Assembly: GCA_016793885.1 (NCBI GenBank)
Contig: JAEUHE010000053.1
Location: 1-41,081, forward strand
Length of the DNA stretch: 41,081 nucleotides
Source: Verrucomicrobiales bacterium
GTDB lineage: Bacteria > Verrucomicrobiota > Verrucomicrobiia > Limisphaerales > UBA11320
Direction of reading: 5' to 3'
A program made the translations under genes and the position numbers. Positions within the stretch are counted from its first letter, which is position 1. Each line of letters opens with the position of its first letter. This document shows, one piece after another, positions 5,681 through 14,635 of this stretch. The notes beneath the pieces were generated by a model. That model was not told the origin of the DNA, did not search any database, and worked only from the letters and a program-made list of their open reading frames with translations.

Positions 5681-8347
5681 ATGTCGAAATCAATCTGCAA
5701 TGGGATAAGCAGGCCTAGTCGGCCATGGCATGGCTTGATCCTGGCTTTCATGGTTCATCTCGAGCTCGCGGCGCAGTTTTACGCGCCGCGCACGGAAGAG
5801 CACGATCCGGCCCAACGCTTTTTTCTGACCGAGGTATGTCGGCTTCTGGCCTGGCGTGAGAATGGATCCGAATCCAAACTCGCCACGATCACGAACTCGG
5901 TTTATCCCCTGCGCACCGGTGGTGTCGATTGGCACCTCAAGTTCCTTTCTCCCTCCGGAAGTCTCTCCAAGACCGGGCTCGTGAGCTATTCCACGAACCT
6001 GCTGGAGCAGGGGGATGGATACTATCGCGAGGTGTATCGGAAGGTTCAGGCGCTTGGCTGGGCACCTGTTCCTAAGGCCCTGCCCGAGGAGATACGAAAA
6101 GCCTATTGGCGCGGGGCCTTGCGAGCGAAGGTGTCGCGCGAGGAGAGTCTGGCTGAGGGCTTTGGGATGGTGACCAAAGGGGGTCAGGCATGGGGGGCAA
6201 TCGAGGCGGCAGAACTCTCGGGGTTGCTGACCCATGCGGTGCTTCCTGGAGTGGCGGGGCGGGCCAGCATTGACTCTGTTCTCCTGGCCCGAGCATTTGG
6301 CTGGCTAGCGTTTGCTGAGGCGGCGAGTTCGGCGTCCCTTGCCGACCTTTACATCCCCGGACTATTCCTCTCCGGGAGAGAGCGAATCGCGCGCTCGATG
6401 TGGAAAGAGGCTGCCTCCAAGGGGCTGGTCCCGCCGAATGCGCTCACGTCGGCCTGGGGGGTCTGGCTTGGTCAAACCAAGTCGCGTCCATTCTATCAGT
6501 CCGCCGTCACGAACCGCTATTTGCCCATGCTGATGCCGATGTTGGTGTACGATGAACTGGTGAACAGCAGCGGAAATCTGCTTGAGGAGTTTCTTCCCGC
6601 CCTGGTGGATGCCAAGAACGCCATGTCGCTTCACAACTTTGGTCCGTTTCTCTCGACCCAGATGGGTGTCGGGGCTGGCCATTTTATGGACGGAGGGTGG
6701 CCCGAACTTCAGCGCGCCGCGTGGCTGCGCTTGATCCAAAGCCGGCCAGCCGAGTTCTTTGGGCCGACCAACTTCAGCTCTGCATTGAAGCAGAGTGTGG
6801 CTGCACGTCAGGCAGCGGGCGCTTCCAAAACGGCGGCGGACCAGAGTATTCCCGGGCTTAGGGAGCTCGCCCCGCTCCTTCGGCTTGGTCAGATCGAAGG
6901 GGTGGGTCCCCTGGCACCTACCGCAGTCGCGACCGATCGCGATCTTCTCAACTACGGATGGGAAGCGGCAGGTTTGCAGATGGGAGCCCGCTATCAATTC
7001 GTAAATCACCGGTGGGGAGTCCATGAGGTCGGCAAATCCATTCGCCAGGCCGCTCGCACTGCCGCGGAAGGCTGGACGCCGTTTTTCGAGAACGAGCGGG
7101 CGTCCAAAGTGGCGAACTATGACGCCAGCCTTCGTCGGCTGGAGCTCGTCGAAGGGCTGTTCCAGTTGGTCGGATTCAACCGTCATGCCTATGCCGATGC
7201 GGGGCCTGAGAACCCCAGATCCGCCCAGCGATTTGTCCGCCGCGCTTACCTTCGTCCCTGGGACGCGGAGTGGCAGTGGCGAACTCTCTTTGATGGAGGC
7301 GACAGCGTTTCGAATATTGTTCCTCATTTGCGGTGGATGGCCAATGAGGCTGGACCCCGGGGATTGGTGGTGGGGTTGCGCTATCTGGCATCAGTCGGTG
7401 TTCAAGGGGTTCAGGAGCTGCCGGGAGCGCTGGCGGCACGTGGCGAACTAGCCGAGCGGCTGCCTCAAAAAACCGAGTTATACCTGGAGACTCGCGCTCT
7501 GGTTCCGACGAACTTTGTGGTCGCTGGGGAGGTGAAAACCGTGGACCAACAGCGACTGGACCAGGCGAGGGAATTGGAACGGATGTATTGGGACACCGAT
7601 ACTGAGGAGCTGGGGCGTCGAACCTTGGATGCCTATCTGCTGGCGGACGCCTACCCGTCCACCGTGCGTTTCTACAGTCAGATTCGCACCAACCTGACCG
7701 ATACCATCTCCTTCTCGCATCGACTCGGACAAAGCCTTTTCCTCCTCGGCTACTTTCAAACCAATGACCTTCTGCAGTCCTGGGCGGTCGAGAACAGTCG
7801 ATCCGGCAGCAGCTCGGATCTGCAACTGGGGATTTACCGTGCGGCAGCCAAGAATGACCGGAAAGCCCTCGCGGCCGCAGTCCAGGACTACATCGAGCGC
7901 TATGGATCAGATACCGGACCCGATGATCCACTCCAGAAGCTGCAAGGCTTCCTCCCATTGCTCCCGGCTCTCTCCGATCCGAAGAGCCCCAAATACACCG
8001 AGGCTTTGGAATATTTTTCGGGGTCAGATCGGTGGTCGATCTTGCGCTGGATGTGGGTTCGGCGGTTCGAACTTCCTCAGGAAGATGCCATCACATTTCT
8101 GGGAGGCCGGGAGAATGAGCCGTTCCTAGGTTTCCTGGTTCAATTGCTGCTGAAAGATCAGGAGGCCATGGAGAGGATGGTCAGAGCCTATTTTGGAAAT
8201 CCGAGGAATCTTGAGGTCGGCCGTTCCTTCGTCATTCGTTATCTTTACGCGCAGCACGCCCAGAAGAAGCCAACGATTCCTGATGAGAATATGCGTCCTG
8301 CGCAAGCCAAGACGCTCCGCCAGGAAATCGCCGAGTGGCTGCGGTGA
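5681..8347 (+). CDS. Large exported helical protein of unknown function
   Basis: 888 residues. The N-terminus has a basic stretch followed by HGLILAFMVHLELAAQ, a probable signal peptide with cleavage around residue 32. The mature protein is rich in Leu, Ala, Arg and Trp, with alternating helical segments (for example LRRLELVEGLFQLVGFNRHAY and LQSWAVENSRSGSSS) that suggest an alpha-solenoid or TPR-like scaffold, but no regular repeat or catalytic motif is visible. The C-terminus is basic and helical (AKTLRQEIAEWLR). It is a single gene, convergent with the chemoreceptor fusion. Most likely a periplasmic or outer-membrane-associated lineage-specific protein. Confidence 0.7.
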   Translation: MSKSICNGISRPSRPWHGLILAFMVHLELAAQFYAPRTEEHDPAQRFFLTEVCRLLAWRENGSESKLATITNSVYPLRTGGVDWHLKFLSPSGSLSKTGLVSYSTNLLEQGDGYYREVYRKVQALGWAPVPKALPEEIRKAYWRGALRAKVSREESLAEGFGMVTKGGQAWGAIEAAELSGLLTHAVLPGVAGRASIDSVLLARAFGWLAFAEAASSASLADLYIPGLFLSGRERIARSMWKEAASKGLVPPNALTSAWGVWLGQTKSRPFYQSAVTNRYLPMLMPMLVYDELVNSSGNLLEEFLPALVDAKNAMSLHNFGPFLSTQMGVGAGHFMDGGWPELQRAAWLRLIQSRPAEFFGPTNFSSALKQSVAARQAAGASKTAADQSIPGLRELAPLLRLGQIEGVGPLAPTAVATDRDLLNYGWEAAGLQMGARYQFVNHRWGVHEVGKSIRQAARTAAEGWTPFFENERASKVANYDASLRRLELVEGLFQLVGFNRHAYADAGPENPRSAQRFVRRAYLRPWDAEWQWRTLFDGGDSVSNIVPHLRWMANEAGPRGLVVGLRYLASVGVQGVQELPGALAARGELAERLPQKTELYLETRALVPTNFVVAGEVKTVDQQRLDQARELERMYWDTDTEELGRRTLDAYLLADAYPSTVRFYSQIRTNLTDTISFSHRLGQSLFLLGYFQTNDLLQSWAVENSRSGSSSDLQLGIYRAAAKNDRKALAAAVQDYIERYGSDTGPDDPLQKLQGFLPLLPALSDPKSPKYTEALEYFSGSDRWSILRWMWVRRFELPQEDAITFLGGRENEPFLGFLVQLLLKDQEAMERMVRAYFGNPRNLEVGRSFVIRYLYAQHAQKKPTIPDENMRPAQAKTLRQEIAEWLR

Positions 8348-8374
8348 AGCGGGAGCTTTGTGGGCCCTTGGCGG

Positions 8375-8424
8375 AGAGCTTTGCGCCGTGTGTCGCCGCC
8401 CGGATGCCAGCGAATAGGCCTCGT
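8375..8424. repeat. 50-bp duplication, intergenic copy
   Basis: 46 of 50 bases match 11719-11768 in the same orientation, which is internal to the lipoprotein gene. This copy sits between two convergent genes and does not continue either reading frame. Confidence 0.75.
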
Positions 8425-8432
8425 CAAGGAGG

Positions 8433-11060
8433 TTAAAAGTCCCTGAACTGACCGGGCTGCGCGTGCTTGAGTTCCGAGGGGTTGGGCCGGTCGGGTGCGG
8501 AGCGCGATGCCCTGGGTCCAGGGGCAGTCCCAGATGGTCTTCTCTGGCTGGTTTTGCTGGTGGCACGCGTGGTCAGCTCATCGGTCGCAGTGGAAGAGTG
8601 CGGCTTCGCTCGCTGCCCGGAGGGCGTAGTCCTCCCTCCGACCATAGTCTGGAGATGGGTCACAGCGTCATTGACCGCCTTGGCCTGGGAGCTGAGTTGC
8701 TCGCTGGCGCTGGCGCTTTCCTCAGCGCACGCCGCATTCGCTTGCGTGACCTTGTCCAACTGAGATATCGCGAGGTTGATCTGTTGGATACCGGTGGATT
8801 GTTCAGTCATGGCTGTTGCAATGCCGGCTGCCTGCTCGTCGACCTCCTTCACGCGGCCTACGATCTCTCCTAACGTCTGCCCCACCTCTTGAGCCGCGGT
8901 CGCGACTGTGTCCACGCTCGCGACCACCTTCTCGTTCACAGTGACTCCCTGAGCCGATTGCTGAACAGCTGCCTCGATCAGTACTGCCGTTTCCTTGGCG
9001 GCCGTGGCACTTCGCTGGGCCAAGTTGCGAACCTCGTCCGCAACCACGGCAAATCCCAACCCTGCTTCGCCTGCGCGTGCAGCCTCGACCGCGGCGTTGA
9101 GCGCGAGAATATTGGTTTGGAAGGCGATTTCGTCGATGGTTTTGATGATTTTGGAGACATTCAAGCTGGAAGCTCGGATACCCTCCACCGCGGTTCGCAT
9201 TTCGCCCGCAGCGGACCGAATCGTATCCAGCGACTCGTTCAGCCGCTGGTTGGATTGAACCCCCGAGTCGGCTGACACCTTCGTGGCCGCGGCCAAATCC
9301 TTGGTAGCCTTGGCGGAATCCGCGCTCCGCTTTACCATGCTGGCGATTTCCTCGAGTGCTGCGCTGGTCTCCTCCAAAGAAGCTGCTTGTTGGCTGGCTC
9401 CCCCGGCCAGGGTCTGGCTGGCGGACGCCACTTGTGCTGAGGCGGCGGCCGTCTGTTCCGCGCCGGCGAGAAGTTCGGAGGCGATCTCGCGCAGGGGTGG
9501 GACGATGGATCGGCTGATAACCCAGGTTAGGAACGCACCCAACGCTAGCGCGGCGATCCCGATACTAACGATCGCTGCTTGGGCTTCGGTCATCTGCCGT
9601 TGCATGCGCGGCCCGGCTTCGTTCTGATCCGCCAGAAACGCCGCTTCCAAGCCTTCCATTTCCTCTTCGATCAAAGTTCCGAGTTCGCCCATCTGGCGGT
9701 TGATACGAGTTGCCTCGGCATTCTTGCCGGCGAACGCGAAGGTCTTCAGCTCCTTCAGCAGACCGGCATGGACCTCAACTTGAGATTCGATCGTTTTGAT
9801 CGTTTTATGACGATCGGGCTCGGTGATCTGTTCCTCGATCTCATCCAGTGCTTCCCTGAGGAGTTGGCTGTGGGACTCGTAGCGGTTCAGCGTTTCCTGA
9901 CTGCGGGCCAGCATCAGATCCTTGGCTGCGATTTGCATGAGCAGAAACTGTTCGAGAACGGCAGCTCCCTCATTGCTATGCCGAGCATCCGTTCGGAATT
10001 CCTTGAAGCCTTCGAGTGCGGTGTGGAGGCCTTCATATCCCGCGAAGCCCACTCCGGCGAGCACCGCGAGCAGGGCGGCGAATCCAAGCGAGATTCGCTG
10101 GGGAACCCGCCATCGCGGCAACACCGAGTTGGCGAACCACCAGGCGGCGGCCATGAGCAGGAGTAAAGCACTGGCTGTCCCAAGGACCCAATGCATCACC
10201 CGGGCTTCGGCCGGTGCGGCGCTGGGCGTGGTGCGAGCGTGTGTGTTAGCTTCTGCGCCGGAGACGCCTGCTTCCTTCGCTTGATGCGGCGCGTGGGGAG
10301 CTATTTCTGAATGACCCGACTCCGCCTGATGTTGGTTCCCGCTGGTGTACGAGAGCAGTCGCGATTGCTCCTGGTGCTCGCCAAGCCAGGTCACCGTTCC
10401 TGATTGGAGATCATAAATTGCGCCCATCACTTTGAGCCGGCCTGCTTGGACCAGCGATCGAACTTCAGGACTTCGCTTGAACAGGTCATCGATGGAGATC
10501 CAAATATTGGCTTGGACTGCTTCGAGCATCAAGGCCTCACCCACCAGGCTTGGGCTGACTGATTTGGCCCGGGCGGCGGCTGGAGCGATGTTGTCGACCA
10601 GGGAGGGGATGCTTCCGTGGACTTCGGCTCCCTCGACCACTGCTTTTACGGCGCCGCATGAGGTATGGCCCATCACTATCAAGAGCGGGGTCTTCAGGTG
10701 TCCCACGCCATACTCTATGGTGCCCACTTCATCCGTGTCCGAGACATTGCCCGCCACCCGGATCACGAAAAGGTCACCCAGCCCTTGATCCAGAATCAAC
10801 TCGGGTGCAAGTCTTGAATCCGAGCAGGTCAGGATGGTTGCAAACGGAGTCTGGCCGGTCGCCAGGGCCGCACGGCGGGCGGAGTCCTGGTTTGGATGTA
10901 GTGGCTTGCCTGCTACATAGCGCGAGTTACCCTCGGCGAGACGCTGGCGCGCCTGGTCCACCGTGATACCACTATCCACTGATGCCTGCGCGATCGAGCT
11001 AAAGCCCTGGGCCAGCAGGGTTACGAGCATAACTGCCAGTGTCCTAAGGAGTGCGTTCAT
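8433..11060 (-). CDS. Periplasmic beta-carbonic anhydrase fused to a methyl-accepting chemotaxis protein
   Basis: 875 residues with a signal peptide at about 1-27. Residues 30-230 form a complete beta-class carbonic anhydrase: C79-S-D81-S-R83 and H132-T-S-C135 supply the zinc ligands (C79, H132, C135) and the Asp-Arg dyad. A His-rich flexible linker (about 235-288) precedes a hydrophobic segment at 290-312 and another at 323-345. Residues 346-495 are a helical bundle of the ligand-binding type, 496-518 a third membrane helix, and about 540-805 the MCP signalling coiled coil with its hairpin tip ([20 protein letters not shown], 644-663). Three membrane spans place both the anhydrase and the helical bundle in the periplasm and the signalling domain in the cytoplasm. 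No clear HAMP is seen. A GGGGAGGGG ribosome site lies upstream. The likely role is a receptor whose input is linked to CO2, bicarbonate or pH. No che genes lie in the window. Confidence 0.93.
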   Translation of the reverse strand: MNALLRTLAVMLVTLLAQGFSSIAQASVDSGITVDQARQRLAEGNSRYVAGKPLHPNQDSARRAALATGQTPFATILTCSDSRLAPELILDQGLGDLFVIRVAGNVSDTDEVGTIEYGVGHLKTPLLIVMGHTSCGAVKAVVEGAEVHGSIPSLVDNIAPAAARAKSVSPSLVGEALMLEAVQANIWISIDDLFKRSPEVRSLVQAGRLKVMGAIYDLQSGTVTWLGEHQEQSRLLSYTSGNQHQAESGHSEIAPHAPHQAKEAGVSGAEANTHARTTPSAAPAEARVMHWVLGTASALLLLMAAAWWFANSVLPRWRVPQRISLGFAALLAVLAGVGFAGYEGLHTALEGFKEFRTDARHSNEGAAVLEQFLLMQIAAKDLMLARSQETLNRYESHSQLLREALDEIEEQITEPDRHKTIKTIESQVEVHAGLLKELKTFAFAGKNAEATRINRQMGELGTLIEEEMEGLEAAFLADQNEAGPRMQRQMTEAQAAIVSIGIAALALGAFLTWVISRSIVPPLREIASELLAGAEQTAAASAQVASASQTLAGGASQQAASLEETSAALEEIASMVKRSADSAKATKDLAAATKVSADSGVQSNQRLNESLDTIRSAAGEMRTAVEGIRASSLNVSKIIKTIDEIAFQTNILALNAAVEAARAGEAGLGFAVVADEVRNLAQRSATAAKETAVLIEAAVQQSAQGVTVNEKVVASVDTVATAAQEVGQTLGEIVGRVKEVDEQAAGIATAMTEQSTGIQQINLAISQLDKVTQANAACAEESASASEQLSSQAKAVNDAVTHLQTMVGGRTTPSGQRAKPHSSTATDELTTRATSKTSQRRPSGTAPGPRASRSAPDRPNPSELKHAQPGQFRDF

Positions 11061-11203
11061 GTTTTGGTTTTCCCCTCCCCTTCTAGCGGCAGTTTTTAGG
11101 CCTTCTGTAGAGGATTCTCGGGAAAACCAACGGAGCCTTGCCCTACCGCTGTGACGTTATACCGCCGTTATTGGCCCAGGCAGCGGCATTCACCACAGTG
11201 AAG

Positions 11204-12394
11204 TCAGATGGGCTTTCGGCCCTCGGAGCTCCGTTTGAGCGCGAAATTCAGCACGATCAGTGCGGCCCCTCCGCCGAGGGCGAGCCACAGCAGGGAACGC
11301 GCTTGTGCTGCCACGACAGCCGCTGATTTGTCCGCAGCCTCACGAACCTGGTCCGGACGGGTCATGGTGGCCAGTTGGCTCAACTGATGGCTGAGGTTGG
11401 TGACTGAACGTTCCAGGATCAGCACGCTCGACTCCAGCGCCTGCACCCTCCGTCCCGCCTGTTCCACCTGCCCGAGCGCCGCGGACACCTCAGCCCGGGC
11501 GGCCACACTTTCTGCCAGCTCCCGCGGCAGAGCAGCCAATCGGTCTTCAATCCGCTTAACCTGCTCAGGCACGATCCGTTGCAGGGCGCCCAGCTCCTGC
11601 AGGGACGCCATCGCCTGACTCACCTCCCCATGTCCGAGCAGATTGGCGGCAGCTGACTCCGCATGCCATTCGGTGAGGCGGGGAATGCGGCTGGCCAGAA
11701 AAATAGCCCGCTCCCCCAAGAGCTGTGCGTCGTGTGTCGCCGCCCGGATGCGTGCGAATAGGCCTCGTTCGGTCGCGCTTCCTCCGGCCAGTGTGGTCGC
11801 CAGCTCCTTCGCGAATGCGTCGAAACGGATGAACTCCGAGACCGCCGGTCCCGGATGGTTTTGGCGCCAGGTCCGGACGGTCTGCTCCACTTCGCGTATC
11901 TCGTCCGCTGACAGGTAACGCTCCGAATGCGTCCGGATGTGATGCTGGATCCCTTCGAAGGCGGAATCGATTTCCGGGGCGTGCGAGCCGAACTCCCGAG
12001 TCGACCGGGCTTCGGTAATCCAAATCTGATGCGAGAGCGCGGCCATGGCGAGGAGGTCCAGAACCTGGACCAGAGCGTTGGGGCCCGCGACGATCGCATA
12101 GCTGGAAGTCGCGTAGGCAGCCTTCAATCGCAGCGCCTCCTTGCGTGCCGCAGAACTTTCACTCGCCGCCGCCACCCGATTGCAGGCAGCTGCCAGGCGG
12201 GCCACCTGCCATTCCACCAACGCTTCATTCTCTACCATAAGCTGGGCCATGGCGTGCGACGAGGCGTCGGCGGGCGCTCGAGAGCTGGGGGCGGTGGCGG
12301 TCGAGGCTTCCGAGGGTGAAGATAGGGAAGCCGGAGTGCGGCAGCCTTGGACGAGAAGAGCCGGCAACAGTAGCAGCAAGGGACGGGTCAGCAT
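11204..12394 (-). CDS. Helical membrane-anchored lipoprotein, possible partner of the chemoreceptor fusion
   Basis: 396 residues from the ATG at 12394, chosen because it gives a clean lipoprotein signal (MLTRPLLLLLPALLVQGC, lipobox LVQGC); the longer start at 12475 would bury it. The mature protein begins with a Ser/Thr/Ala-rich linker, then long helices with coiled-coil character (around ALESSVLILERSVTNLSHQL), and ends with a membrane helix (LLWLALGGGAALIVLNFAL) and a short basic tail. It is thus anchored both by lipid and by a C-terminal helix. It lies 143 bp upstream of the carbonic anhydrase-MCP gene on the same strand and may be cotranscribed. The function is unknown; a periplasmic sensor or scaffold is inferred. 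Confidence 0.75.
   Translation of the reverse strand: MLTRPLLLLLPALLVQGCRTPASLSSPSEASTATAPSSRAPADASSHAMAQLMVENEALVEWQVARLAAACNRVAAASESSAARKEALRLKAAYATSSYAIVAGPNALVQVLDLLAMAALSHQIWITEARSTREFGSHAPEIDSAFEGIQHHIRTHSERYLSADEIREVEQTVRTWRQNHPGPAVSEFIRFDAFAKELATTLAGGSATERGLFARIRAATHDAQLLGERAIFLASRIPRLTEWHAESAAANLLGHGEVSQAMASLQELGALQRIVPEQVKRIEDRLAALPRELAESVAARAEVSAALGQVEQAGRRVQALESSVLILERSVTNLSHQLSQLATMTRPDQVREAADKSAAVVAAQARSLLWLALGGGAALIVLNFALKRSSEGRKPI
11719..11768. repeat. 50-bp duplication, coding copy
   Basis: This copy lies inside the lipoprotein gene and encodes, on the minus strand, part of the segment RGLFARIRAATHDAQ. It matches the intergenic copy at 8375-8424 at 46 of 50 positions. Because it is in frame in a coherent protein, it is likely the source copy. 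Confidence 0.75.
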
Positions 12395-12504
12395 GTCGAC
12401 ACCCATTGGGTGGGCCGTACTTTGGCTGTGGGCCTGACTAAGTTCAAGTCCGCCTTGCTGAAAAGGGGGTGACATCCGGGCCGGAACCGATTTAGCTCTT
12501 CAGC

Positions 12505-13356
12505 ATGTCGCAGACGACTTTGACTTTAGGGCACTCTCCGGATCCGGATGATGCTTTCATGTTTTACGGGCTGGCCAAGGGGCTGGTCCCGTCGAACGGC
12601 TTTGAGTTTGAACATATTCTCCAGGATATTCAGACCCTGAACGAGCGGGCCACCCGCGGCGAGTTGGATATTTCGGCAGTGAGCATTCATGCCTACGCCT
12701 ACTTGTCGGACAAGTACGTGCTGCTGCCCAGCGGGGCGAGCATGGGAGATGGCTACGGGCCGATGCTGGTGTCCCGCGCTGCCCACTCGCGTGAAGAGGT
12801 GATCCGACGGCGGATCGCGGTGCCGGGGACCATGACGAGCGCCTTCCTGGCCCTCCAGCTGTGGGCCGGCAAGGGAGCCAGCGAGCTGGACTATATCGTA
12901 GTCCCGTTTGACCAAATCTTTTCGGCAGTGAAGTCGGGCCAGGCGGACATCGGCCTGATCATCCACGAGGGCCAGCTGACCTACCAAAATGAGGGGCTGC
13001 AGGTCTGTGCGGATTTGGGAGCGTGGTGGAAGCAGAACCAGGATGGTCTTCCCCTTCCGCTCGGCGGTAACGTCATTCATCGTCGTTTCGCCCCACCGGT
13101 GCGCAAAGCGATCTCCGATATTCTAACCGCCAGCATCCAATACAGTTTGGATCATCGTCCGGAGGCGGTTCGGCACGCGCTGCAGTACGCTCGTGATATG
13201 GGAGTCGAACTCGCCGATCGGTTCGTCGGGATGTATGTGAACCATTGGACTCTCGACTATGGAGACGCGGGACGGGAGTCCATCCGCCGTTTTCTGGGAC
13301 AGGCGTTTGAGCGGGGGTATCTAAGCAAGAAGGCGGAGCTGGAGTTCGTCGCATGA
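12505..13356 (+). CDS. mqnD: 1,4-dihydroxy-6-naphthoate synthase (futalosine menaquinone pathway)
   Basis: 283 residues. It follows the MqnD family closely: SPDPDDAFMFYGL near the N-terminus, then the motif around ILQDIQTLNERA, GPMLVSR, IIHEGQLTYQNEGLQ and DLGAWWKQ, with GLPLPLGGN after it. MqnD converts cyclic dehypoxanthine futalosine into 1,4-dihydroxy-6-naphthoate using a periplasmic-binding-protein-like fold; it acts in the cytoplasm. MqnA is a relative, but the IIHEGQLTY and DLGAWW motifs point to MqnD. The stop overlaps the dxr start by four bases (ATGA), so the two are translationally coupled. No other mqn gene is present in the window. Confidence 0.95.
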   Translation: MSQTTLTLGHSPDPDDAFMFYGLAKGLVPSNGFEFEHILQDIQTLNERATRGELDISAVSIHAYAYLSDKYVLLPSGASMGDGYGPMLVSRAAHSREEVIRRRIAVPGTMTSAFLALQLWAGKGASELDYIVVPFDQIFSAVKSGQADIGLIIHEGQLTYQNEGLQVCADLGAWWKQNQDGLPLPLGGNVIHRRFAPPVRKAISDILTASIQYSLDHRPEAVRHALQYARDMGVELADRFVGMYVNHWTLDYGDAGRESIRRFLGQAFERGYLSKKAELEFVA

Positions 13357-14495
13357 AGAATGTTGTTTTGTTAGGCAGCACCGGATCCATCGGCACCAGT
13401 ACACTCAAGGTGGTGGAGGACCTCCCGGACCGTCTGCGCCTGATCGGATTGGCCGCGGGAAACAACCTCGATCTCCTGATCGAGCAAGTGCGAAGGCACC
13501 AGCCGGCTGCCATCTCGCTGCAGGACCCCGGCAAGGCTCAGCAGGCTCAAACCCTGCTGGGCACATCCACCCAGGTTCACTGCGGTGAGGAGGGCTTGAT
13601 CCGCTTGGCCACCCTGCCGGGCGCCGACATTGTGCTGATTGCCATCGTGGGAACGGCGGGGCTGCAACCCGCGCTGGCTGCCATTCGGGCGGGCAAGGAC
13701 ATCGCCATTGCATCCAAAGAAATTCTCGTCATGGCGGGGGAGACGGTGATGTCCGAGGCCCGGAAACATGGAGTGCAGGTTTTGGCCGTGGACAGCGAAC
13801 ACTCGGCCATCTTTCAATGTCTCGATGGCAAACCGGCGAGTTCGGTGCGCAATCTGTGGCTGACAGCCTCGGGCGGGCCGTTTCGGCGTCTGGATCGAGC
13901 TGAATTCGGAAAGATCACCGTCGAGCAGGCTCTCAAGCATCCCTCGTGGGTCATGGGGCGCAAGATCACCATCGACTCCGCCACCCTTTTTAACAAGGGC
14001 CTGGAGATGATCGAGGCACGCTGGCTCTTCGACGTCGAGATGCCACGGGTGAAGGTGATTGTGCATCCGCAAAGCGTGGTGCATTCCATGGTGGAGTTCG
14101 TGGATGGCTCGATCATCGCCCAGCTCTCCACTCCCGATATGTGCCTGCCCATTCAGTATGCGCTGCTTTATCCGGAGCGGGTGAACAGCGACCGGGTGCA
14201 AACCGACTTTGCGAAGCTGAGCCGGTTGGAATTTGAGGATCCGGATACCGAGCGGTTTCCCGCGTTGAACCTGGCCCGTCGTGCCGGGGAGGTAGGCGGC
14301 ACCCTGCCGGCGGTGTTGAACGCGGCCAATGAGGTGGCGGTGGAGGCTTTTTGTCAGCGTCGCATCGGCTTCGAGGCGATCAGCACCACCGTCAGGCGCA
14401 CCATGGATCGACATCGAGTGGTGGAGAAGCCCAGCCTGCCGCAGATTCTAGAGGCGGATGCTTGGGCGCGCGAGGAGGCGGGCCGGCTAGGATAA
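13353..14495 (+). CDS. dxr: 1-deoxy-D-xylulose 5-phosphate reductoisomerase
   Basis: 380 residues, the usual length. The N-terminal LLGSTGSIGTSTL is the NADPH-binding loop. Conserved active-site segments follow: ASKEILV, VDSEHSAIFQ with the metal-binding Asp and Glu, SGGPFR, HPSWVMGRKITIDSATLFNKGLE, HPQSVVHSMVEF, and a C-terminal NAANEVAVEAF. The enzyme carries out the second step of the MEP isoprenoid pathway (DXP to 2-C-methyl-D-erythritol 4-phosphate). It overlaps mqnD by ATGA. The pairing makes metabolic sense because menaquinone needs an isoprenoid side chain. All expected catalytic motifs are intact. Confidence 0.97.
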   Translation: MKNVVLLGSTGSIGTSTLKVVEDLPDRLRLIGLAAGNNLDLLIEQVRRHQPAAISLQDPGKAQQAQTLLGTSTQVHCGEEGLIRLATLPGADIVLIAIVGTAGLQPALAAIRAGKDIAIASKEILVMAGETVMSEARKHGVQVLAVDSEHSAIFQCLDGKPASSVRNLWLTASGGPFRRLDRAEFGKITVEQALKHPSWVMGRKITIDSATLFNKGLEMIEARWLFDVEMPRVKVIVHPQSVVHSMVEFVDGSIIAQLSTPDMCLPIQYALLYPERVNSDRVQTDFAKLSRLEFEDPDTERFPALNLARRAGEVGGTLPAVLNAANEVAVEAFCQRRIGFEAISTTVRRTMDRHRVVEKPSLPQILEADAWAREEAGRLG

Positions 14496-14507
14496 TCCCA
14501 GCCATTC

Positions 14508-14626
14508 GCATTTTGGATTTTCGATTGGTTTGAACGCGGACGCGGACCTTTCGACTTTGCGCGGGGAAATGACCCTCGTCATCGTCCACGGCAAATCGGA
14601 AATCGCAGATCTAAAATCCAAAATGC
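14508..14626. repeat. Inverted repeat with perfect 14-bp arms upstream of bioF
   Basis: GCATTTTGGATTTT (14508-14521) and its exact reverse complement (14613-14626) flank a 91-bp spacer. The right arm lies 9 bases before the bioF ATG, where no clear ribosome-binding sequence is present. The spacer also carries degenerate repeats such as AAATCGGAAATCGCAGAT. It may be a decayed dispersed repeat or a structure affecting bioF translation. Confidence 0.6.
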
Positions 14627-14635
14627 CGACCCTGC

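Noticed and set aside
6362-7958. Long minus-strand frames opposite the 888-residue gene
   Set aside because: GC-rich third positions leave the antisense frames open; the plus-strand protein has a signal peptide and coherent composition, the others are Arg/Pro-rich shadows.
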